Shown here: positions 56,084 to 64,000 of the stretch, in pieces | Position numbering within the stretch: position 1 is the first letter of the stretch | Layout of the letters: each line of letters starts with the position of its first letter | Assembly: GCA_963788015.1 (NCBI GenBank) | Contig: CAWBEY010000012.1 | Span: 930,001 to 994,000 of the forward strand | Origin: JBBRHH01 sp963788015 | GTDB taxonomy: Bacteria; Planctomycetota; Phycisphaerae; Tepidisphaerales; Tepidisphaeraceae | DNA length: 64,000 nt | Reading direction: 5' to 3' | The notes under the pieces: generated by a model | Told to the model about the DNA's origin: nothing | Database searches by the model: none | Seen by the model: the letters and a program-made list of their open reading frames with translations, nothing else | Made by a program: the position numbers and the translations under genes

Positions 56084-57636
56084 TCAACCGCGAAGAACGC
56101 GCTTCGTCAGGTTCAAATGATATTCGGTATCCACCCCCGCCTGGCGCACCACGCGCCACAAAGTATGTCCCATCCCGCAAGCTCTTTTGAATCACGTCCA
56201 GGGAATGCGCTCCGCGGCTGGAAGCGCCGATCAGTTGATGTCGCGCGTTGAACACCTGTAAATTCGCATCGGCGCTGACGCTCTCCAGCGTGAACGTCAC
56301 CACGGCGCGCCCGGTCAAATCAAAGCGGTAATAATCGTCGGGATCGTCGGCCCCTACAAAGTCGCTGAAAGTCTGGGTCGCGCAGGCCGCCAATGGGCTT
56401 GGCCGCCGAGAAGGTGTTGCCCGCCGAATCCGGCGTGGTGCCCTGATAGCGATTAAGCACCAGCCGATTGTTCAATACACCGGCCGTCATGATCTCGCCC
56501 GCTGGCGTCAGGGCGATGGCGATGGCCGGGTCAGCCATGGGGGCTACTCCGTTTTCTCCGAACGTCACATCGGCGGTGCCGTCTGTATTGAATCTCGCCA
56601 ACTGCCGGTTACCGAGGCAGAGGAGTTTCCCATCGGGCTGTTGGACAACTTGCGTGCTTGAAAAATGGCCGGCAGCGCTGCCGCCAAACGCAACATCCTG
56701 TCGGCCATTGCGGTTGAACCGAAGCAGATGCCCCGCATCGGAAACAATCAACCCGCCGCCATGCTGAATCGTGATGGAGTCGGCCTGGTTGTTACCGGGA
56801 AGACCTGCAAGAACTTCCCCGCCGATTCCAAATGAAGAATCAAGACTGCCATCGGTGTTGAGGCGAAGCAGGGCCAACTGCGTGTGCCCCGAGTTGCTTG
56901 CGTCAACAAACCCTCCGATGACAATCTTGCCATCCGCCTGAATCGCCCCGCACAGCGCCGCCGCATGTTCGCTCGGATTGGTGGTGAAATGAAAAGCCGT
57001 GGCGCCGGTCGTCGCGAAGGAGAGATCAATGTTCCCCTGCGTGTCGTATCGCCCGACGGTGAACGCGAAGTCGGGGGCAAGGATACTGTCGTCGGTGTTG
57101 TGCCCGATGAAGACCAGCTTCCCATTCGCCTGCCGCAGCATGGCGCTGTAGTAGCCGTTTTGCCCAAACTTATCCGCCACAAAATCGCCGTGGTTGCCGA
57201 ACAGGATGTTGATGTTCCCCTGCCGATCAAACCGCACCGCCCCTCCATACCTGTACGTCGCCGAGTCTACATCCCCGCCCAGAATCACCTGCCCATCCGG
57301 CTGAGTCACCAGCGCCACCGGCGTCGAAGATACCGGTCCGCCATCGGCCGCCACGTTTGCGTTGTATTCAAAATCGCTTTGCGCCGATCCCCGATCTCCG
57401 AAAGTCGCATCCACCCGCCCCGTCGCCTTGAATCGCGTGAGGAGAAACTTCCCGCTGTTCTGATCGCCAATCCGGCCGGCCACCAGAATCGCACCGTTCT
57501 TCTGCACGTTGAGAATCAGCGGCATCGAGCCCGCGGGCAATGGAGTCAGCGTTCGCCCCGCCCGTCCAAAGCTCGCATCCAGTTCCCCCGCACTCATCAA
57601 CCAGCGCGCCTCCAACATTTCCAGCAGCAGTTCCAT
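56084..57636 (-). CDS. Secreted delta-60 repeat (propeller-like) protein with PPC domain, frameshifted
   Basis: The N-terminus MELLLEMLEARWLMSAGELD carries the LExRxLMSA-like motif that opens many planctomycete extracellular proteins. Delta-60 repeats follow (FGRAGRTLTPLP, AILVAGRIGDQNSGKFLLTR, VALVTQPDGQVILGGDVDSA), seven or so in all. After a shift near 56395 comes a bacterial pre-peptidase C-terminal (PPC) domain (YYRFDLTGRAVVTFTLESVS), and a further shift near 56150 gives the normal end QAGVDTEYHLNLTKRVLRG. Role unknown. Confidence 0.75.
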
Positions 57637-57705
57637 ACCCCGGACCCTACCCCTCCCGCGCCCCCGCCGTCAATGCCCACACTGTTTGGCCATCTTGCAG
57701 GCACG

Positions 57706-59834
57706 CTACTTGTCGCCAATGCAGTAAAAATTGAATTGACCATGCACGTACAGCCGATTCCCCTCTGCGATGATGGTGCTTTCAAACTGATCCTGATCGC
57801 CGTTCTCGGTCAGGCTCTGAACCACGTTTCGCGCCACCTGCTTGTATTGGCCCCCCGGCTCCAGAACCAGCGTCTGGCTCTGATCATCGGTAATAAAAAT
57901 GTGCTTGCCCGCCAGCACCGGGCTTGAGCAGACCCCCACATTGAACACCCACGTCAGCCGGGGATTCAGCGCGTCCAGGAGACGCCGATAAACGATTCCC
58001 CCGGCTTTCGCATCGTACACCACCAGCCCGCCGCTCTCGGTCAATAGATACAGCAGTCCATCCACCAGCAAGGGCGAGGCGATGTGGGCGTTGCCAAAGC
58101 CGGCGCTGGTTTCCGGCAGCCCAAGGTCGTCGGTGTCCGCCCTGAATCGCCGCGAAAGCGCGAGCGGGTCCGTCACTGCGGCCGGCAGGTCATATCCGCT
58201 GCGCGTCCAGAAGATCATTCCGTCGCACAGCAGCGGGCTGGATTGCTGCGTGTTCTCCGGGCAACTGAACAAGACTTGCCCGTCCGACATTCGATAGACC
58301 AATCCCGGCGGCGTGAAGGCCACGTCCTCGTCCCCGATCTTACAAGCGGACGGCGAACCTTCGTTCCAGCTTTTCTTCGTCGACCACAGCGTCTTGCCCG
58401 AAAAGCGGTCGAGGCACCAGACCACCCCGCACGACCCGAACAACAGACGATCCCCCACGATCAGCGGCGAACTGTGGCACCCATGCTCGGCCCCGCGGAC
58501 GATGAAATACCGGCTCCAGATCTTCTTGCCCTGCAGGTCATAACACGACACCGTCTGCGCCCCGTCGCTCTTGCCCGATCCCAAATAGGCTGCATAGACA
58601 AACTTCCCATCACTGCACGGCGTCCCGGTGCTCTGGCTCACGTGCTGCCGTGTGTCCTTAAACTGCTTCTTGTCGAACTTTTCCAGCCCACTCACCAGGC
58701 TGTTCTCCAGATCCCCTTTCGTTTTCATCAGTTTGCGAATGTTCTCCTGCGGCCCCGCTGCTGCGCCATTCAACATGTCTGTCTCGTTTAACGCCCGCAT
58801 CAAGTCGTTGAGCACCTCCTCCAGTTTCTGTGCGATTGGCCCGAACTGCTCCTTGAGCCCACCGGCCATCCGCTCTTCCTCGCTCAACGATTCATACGAT
58901 CCGTTGCTCCGAATCCACAGGATTTTCCCATCGGCCTTGTTGATGCACACCAGGCACGCCATGTCCGTCGAAACAAAAAGCTTATCCCCCACCACGATCG
59001 GCGACGACCATCCTGCTCCGGGCATCTGCGTCATCCAGCGGATGTTCCTGGATTCATACTGGTAAGGCCCAATCGGCGAAAAACGCGCGAAAACGTTCCA
59101 GTTGCCGGCCGTCGATCCAACCTTCACCATCAGGCTGTTCCACCCTTTTTTCAGCTCGACGGCCGGCGACTGCTCATACTGCCCCGGCACCTTCACGCCA
59201 GTCCCATTGAGCCAGGCCTTGCAGGGCGTGCCGACAATGCGAAGCCGCGCCTGCCCGGCCTCCGGCGACCAGACATACGAATGCGCGTAAGCCGCCAGGG
59301 GCTCAATCTTCCCCGGCTTGTTCTGAGCCTCGATCTGCTCCCCCATCCCGTACGCCATCGCCAGATCCAACATGATTCGGCCATACGAACTCCCCTGGTT
59401 GCCCATCGTCGATGTGAACGCCTTCCACTTCTTCTCCCCCACGCCTTGGCCGACCACGGGCTGAACCTGCTCCTCGTTCTCCAGGAACGATTCAGCGGGT
59501 CCGTCCTTCTTATAGTCCTTCATGGGAAACGGCCCGAGGATGGACCACTCATGAACCTCTCCCACCGTCATCTGAACGCCCCCGATCAAATCATCTTTGG
59601 GCTTGTCGGACTGATCGTGCAGATCAAACACAAAGCTCTTGACCCGTCGCTCCCACGTCATGGGAGGATCAGCGGCCGGGGTACGCGCCCCGTGCCGTCG
59701 CCGCGCCATCCCACCGGATGTTGCGGGCTGGGCCGGAAATCAAGCGATCCCAAAAGTGCGTCCCCCTTCTCCGCCGCTGCACACATCCCACATGCCCCCA
59801 ACACCCACGCCGCCAGCACGAATAATCGCATCAT
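57706..59834 (-). CDS. Secreted PQQ-binding-like beta-propeller protein, frameshifted at the N-terminus
   Basis: The start ATG 59834 gives the signal peptide MMRLFVLAAWVLGACGMCAA. The frame shifts near 59665 (just after GWRGDGTGR) before ADPPMTWERRVKSFVFDLHD. Eight-blade-type PQQ repeats are visible: WSSPIVVGDKLFVSTDMACL, SSPLIVGDRLLFGSCGVVWC and VCSSPVLAGKHIFITDDQSQ, with a helical insertion of about 110 residues in the middle (KLEEVLNDLMRALNETDMLN). Such proteins in planctomycetes are often annotated as outer-membrane assembly or alcohol-dehydrogenase-like. The lack of catalytic residues suggests a scaffold role. Confidence 0.8.
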
Positions 59835-59852
59835 TGCAGCTAACCCTTTATT

Positions 59853-61946
59853 TTATTGCTGATCCGCGGCTGGCGCCTTTCCATCACGCCCGGTCACGCG
59901 CCGGATCACCGCCTCCAGCCGCGCCACGTTCACCGGCTTCACCACGTGATCCACAAACCCGGCCTCCCGGCTCTTGCGCATGTCCTCTTCCATTCCGTAA
60001 CCGCTCAATGCAATACCCTTGATCCCATGGCGATCCCGGATCTGTTCCATCAGCTCGTAGCCCGTCGCATCGGGAAGGCCGATGTCGCTGACCACAATGT
60101 CAAACCGCTCCTGCGCCGCCGCCTCCAGAGCACCGGCCATGCTGTGCGCTGTCCTGACCTGATATCCCGACTGCGTCAAAAGTCTCGCCAGCATCCGCGC
60201 CGTATCCACATGGTCCTCCACCAGCAGCACCCGCAACGGCGCTCCATCCGTCCGACCATCGGTTTCCCCACCGAGATCGCTCACTTCCGCCAAATCACCT
60301 TCAACAGCCGTCTGCAACCGAACGGTGAATGTTGCACCCCGATCCCGCCCCCCGCTGGCCGCGCTCACGGTTCCGCCGTGCATTTCCACCACCGCCTTGG
60401 TGATAGCCAGCCCCAATCCCAATCCACCAAAACGATTCGTCACCCGCGCATCGCCCTGCTCAAATGCATCGAATATCCGCGGCAATACCTCGGCCGGAAT
60501 CCCGACTCCGGTGTCCTCGATCTCGATGGTCAATTCCCCCGTACCAACATTCGATGTCCGCACGACAATGCCGCCACCCTCGGGCGTGAATTTCGCCGCA
60601 TTCCGCAGCAGGTTCCAGAAGACCTGCTGCATTCTGGCCGGGTCAGCAATCAACCCATCGTTTTGCGCCCGAAGTTCCTGGCGGATATTCAGCCGCTTGC
60701 CCAGCACGTCGCTCATGCTGCTGTGGATGGCGTGGCGCAGCAACTCGTGAACATGCACGCGCTGCATCTGCAATCGCAGCTTCCCGCTGGTCACCAGGCT
60801 CAGGTCAAGCAGATCGTCGATCAGCTTCACCTCCAGGTCGATGTTCCAGCGCACCATGGCCAGGTCTTCGCGAAACTTGGCCGGCAGCGCCGGGTCCGTC
60901 TCCATCGCCGCAACCGTCATCACCACCGGCGACAAGGGCGTCCGCAGTTCGTGGCTCAACATCGCCAGAAACTTGTCCTTCGCGCGATTCGCCGACTCGG
61001 CCGCGTCCCGCGCCAGGCGCTCGCTCTCCAGCAGCCGTTCGCGTTCCGCCTCGGCCCGCTTTCGATCGGTGATGTCGATTCCCGTGGGCGCGACAAACAA
61101 AACCCGCCCGGCCTCGTCGGTCACCGGCGCCAGCGTCAGCTCCACGATTCTCTCGCTGCCATCCGCGATAAAATAGCCCGTCTCGCATCGGAACGTCCGC
61201 CCCGCCGCCGCTTCCATCGTGCCCGCCCGCACCATCTCAACCAGCGCCGGCAATGGACTCCACCACCCGCACTCCCAGAACTTCCTGCCCAATACTTCTT
61301 CCCGCGTAAATCCGCAGGACTCCAGGCAAATGCGGTTCGCCTCGATCACCGTGCCATCGAGGGTGATCACGCCCGCGAAATACGTCCCCTGCTCAAAGAA
61401 CGTGCGAAACTTTGCGTTTGCCTCGGCCGCCTCCACCGCGGCCGCCGCCGCACGCCGCTCGCGCTCCTCGGCCTCCTTTACATCGGTAATGTCCCGCGTC
61501 GATCCGGCCACCGCCTCGACCGACCCATCAGGCCCAATCACCGGTGAAAAAATGTATTGATAGTATCCGCCGATCCCCTTCAAGCTTGTATAAGGCGTCT
61601 CGTCAACCACGCGTTGGCGAGTATCGATCACCTGCTGGATCTGCCTCTGCAATTTCGCCGCGAGATCGTCGGGATACTGAAGGTCGAAGAAGTTTCGGCC
61701 CACCGCCTCTTCGAGCCTCAGCCCCCAGAGATCCAGCAGCGGCCTGTTGGCGAACGTAAAGCGGCCTTCGAGATCAAAGGTGTAAGCAAAGTCGCTAATC
61801 GAGGAGAGCACCCGGTCAAAGAGCCGGGATTGCACGGCGTGTCGTTCCACCAGCGCGCACCGCTCCTCTTCGCGCTCCTGTTCGGCCATGTCCATGGTCG
61901 TATCCACGGCCTTTAGTGTACCGTCGATTTCTCGCCGCGCCAGCAA
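59853..61946 (-). CDS. Hybrid sensor histidine kinase (PAS-PAS-HisKA-HATPase-receiver)
   Basis: 697 residues, no membrane segments, so a cytoplasmic sensor. PAS 1 (about 45-165: DFAYTFDLEGRFTFANRPLL), PAS 2 (about 185-305: YFAGVITLDGTVIEANRICL), HisKA with phospho-His in KFLAMLSHELRTPLSPVV, HATPase_c (N box QVFWNLLRNAAKFTPEGGG, G1 IEDTGVGIPAEV, F/G2 FGGLGLGLAI), then a receiver domain (LLVEDHVDTARMLARLLTQS, phospho-Asp in IVVSDIGLPDATGYE, Lys in VDHVVKPVNVARL). Intact. Its output may go to the free receiver at 22.1 kb or another regulator. Confidence 0.92.
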   Translation of the reverse strand: MLARREIDGTLKAVDTTMDMAEQEREEERCALVERHAVQSRLFDRVLSSISDFAYTFDLEGRFTFANRPLLDLWGLRLEEAVGRNFFDLQYPDDLAAKLQRQIQQVIDTRQRVVDETPYTSLKGIGGYYQYIFSPVIGPDGSVEAVAGSTRDITDVKEAEERERRAAAAAVEAAEANAKFRTFFEQGTYFAGVITLDGTVIEANRICLESCGFTREEVLGRKFWECGWWSPLPALVEMVRAGTMEAAAGRTFRCETGYFIADGSERIVELTLAPVTDEAGRVLFVAPTGIDITDRKRAEAERERLLESERLARDAAESANRAKDKFLAMLSHELRTPLSPVVMTVAAMETDPALPAKFREDLAMVRWNIDLEVKLIDDLLDLSLVTSGKLRLQMQRVHVHELLRHAIHSSMSDVLGKRLNIRQELRAQNDGLIADPARMQQVFWNLLRNAAKFTPEGGGIVVRTSNVGTGELTIEIEDTGVGIPAEVLPRIFDAFEQGDARVTNRFGGLGLGLAITKAVVEMHGGTVSAASGGRDRGATFTVRLQTAVEGDLAEVSDLGGETDGRTDGAPLRVLLVEDHVDTARMLARLLTQSGYQVRTAHSMAGALEAAAQERFDIVVSDIGLPDATGYELMEQIRDRHGIKGIALSGYGMEEDMRKSREAGFVDHVVKPVNVARLEAVIRRVTGRDGKAPAADQQ

Positions 61947-61973
61947 GTCAAGGCGCTACTTACAAACCTTACA

Positions 61974-63364
61974 TCAGACCAAAGCCCCGCGCGTCAGGTA
62001 ATAGACGCCAATCACCACAAAAACGGCCGCCGTCTTGATCAGCGTCATCGCAAAAATGTCCCGGTACGCCGTCCGGTGCGTCAGCCCCGTCACGGCCAGC
62101 AGGGTGATCACCGCGCCGTTGTGGGGCAGCGTGTCCATCCCGCCGCTTGCCATGGCCGCCACCCGGTGCAGCACTTCCAGTGGGATGTGGGCAGCCTTGG
62201 CGGCCTGAATGAAACTCTCGGACATGGCGGCCAGCGCGATGCTCAAGCCCCCGGAGGCCGAGCCGGTAATGCCCGCCAGCGTCGTAACCGTCACGGCCTC
62301 CTTCACAAGTGGATTGGGGATGTTCTTCAAGCCATTGGACACCATCGCAAAACCCGGCAGCACCGCAATGACGCCTCCAAAGCCATACTCAGAAGCTGTG
62401 TTCATCGACGCCAGCAGCGATCCCGCAATGGCCGACCTGGACCCCTCCGCAAACCTCCCCCGCATCTGCCTGCGGCCGCAGATCATCACAAGCACAATGC
62501 CTCCCACGAGCGCCCCTTCCACCGCCCAGACGCCCGCCATCTTTGCAACGTCCACGCTCATTTCATGTCCGGCGATGCCAACGTTCGCCACGTTGCCAAG
62601 CCAATGCGGAATACCCAAAGTAAAAAGCTTGTTCAGCGCGGCCACAAGGATCAGCGGCGCAATAGCCAGCCATGGATTGGGCAGCCTTTCCACCGGCAAT
62701 GCTTCAGGCTCATTCACGTGCCCCGTGCCATATCCCTCGCCTGACGCAGCGGCCTTCCTCAATCGCCGCCCCAGATAAAGCAGTCCCGAGCCGAAGATAA
62801 AGATGGAGCCAATCACCCCCAGCCAGGGCGCGGCCCAGGCATCGGTCTTAAAAAAAGTCGTCGGAATGATGTTCTGAATCTGCGGACTGCCAGGAAGCGC
62901 GTCCATTGTGAAGGTAAAAGATCCCAGGGCGATCGTGGCCGGAATCAGCCGCTTTGGGATATCGCTCTGCCGGAACATTTCGGCCGCGAAGGGATAGACC
63001 GCGAACACCACGACAAACAACGAAACCCCGCCGTAAGTCAGCACCGCACAAACCAGCACGATGGAAAGGACTGCCCGTTTCGGATCCACCACCCTCGCGA
63101 CAGCCGACACGATGGACTTGGAAAAACCGGCCAGCTCAATGACCTTCCCGAACACCGCCCCAAGCATAAACACCGGAAAATACAGCTTTAAAAACCCCGC
63201 CATCTTCTCCATGAAAACTTCACTGAAAATCGGCAGCACGAGCGAAGGGCTGGTCAGCAACACGGCCAGCAGCGGGCAAGCGGCGCAAAAAGGATCACGC
63301 TGAACCCGCGATAGGCGACGAACATGAGCAGGGCGAGCGCGGCAAAGACAACGAAGAGGCCCAT
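61974..63364 (-). CDS. GntP-family (gluconate/organic acid) permease, frameshifted at the N-terminus
   Basis: A 12-helix symporter of the GntP family for gluconate or related carboxylates. The first helix reads MGLFVVFAALALLMFVAYRG from ATG 63364. A shift near 63275 (PLARCW where the second frame gives LLAVLLTSPSLVLP) joins it to the rest: YPFAAEMFRQSDIPKRLIPA, TMDALPGSPQIQNIIPTTFF, GSASGGLSIALAAMSESF and GGMDTLPHNGAVITLLAV, all characteristic of GntP. Stand-alone, no gluconate kinase near. Confidence 0.85.
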
Positions 63365-63394
63365 TAAATCAACCTCTCTCGCAGCACGCGCCCC

Positions 63395-64000
63395 TTATAT
63401 CGCCAGCCGTGTCCCCGCCCCCACGTGCTCTTCCCCATGCTCCGCGGCCACTTGATCCGGCGCATCCGTCTCGTCCATCGGTGCTTCATGCAACCGCATT
63501 TCCTCGTGCCCACCCCCCAGGACCGTGAGGAGCATCAATCCGGCGAAGATCAGCACCAGACCCCCTTCCGCCCCGGCGATGTACCAGCCGCGGCGGATCT
63601 TCAACGGATGCGTGAATGTTCTCGGCCACCGGCGGCAAAGGCTCGATGGCGTCCTTTACCGCCGCCGCCAGTTGATCCAATTCCAGGTTCATCGCCGCCA
63701 GCTTCGCACTCTCGGCCTCGTGAAGCTTCCGCTTCTCATCCAGCGGCCCACGGCTCAACTCCTCCTGCGCCTGCGCTGCCTGCTTCGCGGCCCAATCCTT
63801 GATCTTGGCATCATAATCCGCCGCCGCCGCAGTCTCCGCCGCCTTGGCGACCTTCAGCTCCTGCTCCCTGGCGGTTGCCGCGGCAAGCTGCTGCTGGCCG
63901 AGCATCTTCGCCTGCGAAGCCGCGGCCGAGGCCTGGTGCTCGGCGATCTGCCGTTTCAATTCCTCCGCCCGCGCTTTCATGTCCGGGCTCACCTCATCCC
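63395..64000 (-). CDS. Coiled-coil membrane protein, C-terminal part, frameshifted
   Basis: The frame runs in from the right edge (in-frame codons before the GTG at 63992 remain open), so the start is outside. A long Ala/Gln/Lys-rich coiled-coil (EELKRQIAEHQASAAASQAK, QAAQAQEELSRGPLDEKRKL) leads to ALPPVAENIHAS, where a one-base shift near 63605 joins it to KIRRGWYIAGAEGGLVLIFA and one transmembrane helix (LVLIFAGLMLLTVLGGG), then a short acidic His/Glu tail. No family recognised. Confidence 0.55.

Noticed and set aside
59856..61547. A 563-residue + strand frame opposite the hybrid kinase
   Set aside because: Arg/His/Pro-rich shadow. The minus-strand kinase has all catalytic motifs.
1..64000. 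CRISPR arrays and tRNA genes
   Set aside because: Tandem repeats seen (heptamer, octamer, 21-bp) have no spacers of regular length, and no cloverleaf with CCA-proximal T-loop was recognised by reading.

Overview
The window looks like chromosomal DNA of a high-GC planctomycete, most likely of the Phycisphaerae type. Lineage-typical markers are two H-X9-DG style prepilins with TLVELLVVxGI N-termini, small membrane proteins ending in a GYDLRATPDRCPECG zinc ribbon, a secreted protein opening with an LExRxLMSA-like motif, PQQ-propeller and delta-60-repeat proteins, and many short lineage-specific lipoproteins. No rRNA, tRNA or CRISPR array was seen. A large share of otherwise conserved genes (ffh, parA, cpaB, cpaC, cpaE, tadC, xer, higA, pyrK's neighbours and others) carry single-base frameshifts, at least some in G or C runs. 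This looks more like draft-assembly indels than decay, so those genes are given here as whole loci with the shift noted.

Layout. 1-7.3 kb: the end of a formate dehydrogenase alpha subunit, then a leftward block of a prepilin, a MinD-like protein, a ParA ATPase that appears fused to an AMPK/CBM48 glycogen-binding domain, a CapD-type sugar-nucleotide epimerase interrupted in frame by an inverted heptamer-repeat insert, and a D-2-hydroxyacid dehydrogenase. 7.3-11.2 kb: an accessory zone with an integron-integrase remnant facing cassette-like genes (one DUF3601) bounded by attC-like hairpins, then duplicated zinc-ribbon membrane proteins with identical 3' flanks, and a 21-bp minisatellite. 11.3-20.6 kb: GNAT acetyltransferase, YfcE-like phosphoesterase, membrane glycosyltransferase, solitary antitoxin, CorC/HlyC protein, TPR lipoprotein, HigBA pair, PyrK. 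20.6-24 kb: a candidate small RNA or leader with a perfect sigma70-type promoter and an intrinsic terminator, a graveyard with decayed copies of a response regulator and a Xer recombinase, then the better copies of both. 24-31 kb: TolB-like and lipoprotein genes, Ffh, and a second membrane glycosyltransferase.

31-46 kb: an FAD oxidoreductase with a golvesin-like tail, an isolated NuoI, then a Tad/Flp pilus locus (two Flp pilins, CpaA, TadE, CpaB, CpaC, CpaE, CpaF, TadB, TadC, lipoprotein) that could encode a complete pilus export core. 46.4-53.4 kb: two head-to-head, almost identical copies of a VIT-vWA-YfaP secreted protein gene forming an inverted repeat of about 3.2 kb per arm. Only one internal linker differs, and both copies share the same frameshift. 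53.4-55.3 kb: a molybdate/tungstate-type ABC permease and ATPase with a MoaD-like protein, fitting the molybdopterin-dependent formate dehydrogenase at the left edge. 55.4-64 kb: a prepilin, a delta-60 repeat protein, a PQQ propeller, a hybrid PAS histidine kinase, a GntP permease and a partial coiled-coil membrane protein.

The points most worth following are the VIT/vWA inverted duplication with exchanged linkers, the ParA-CBM48 fusion beside a MinD-like protein, the in-frame repeat insert in the CapD-type gene, the candidate small RNA upstream of pyrK, and the integron remnant.
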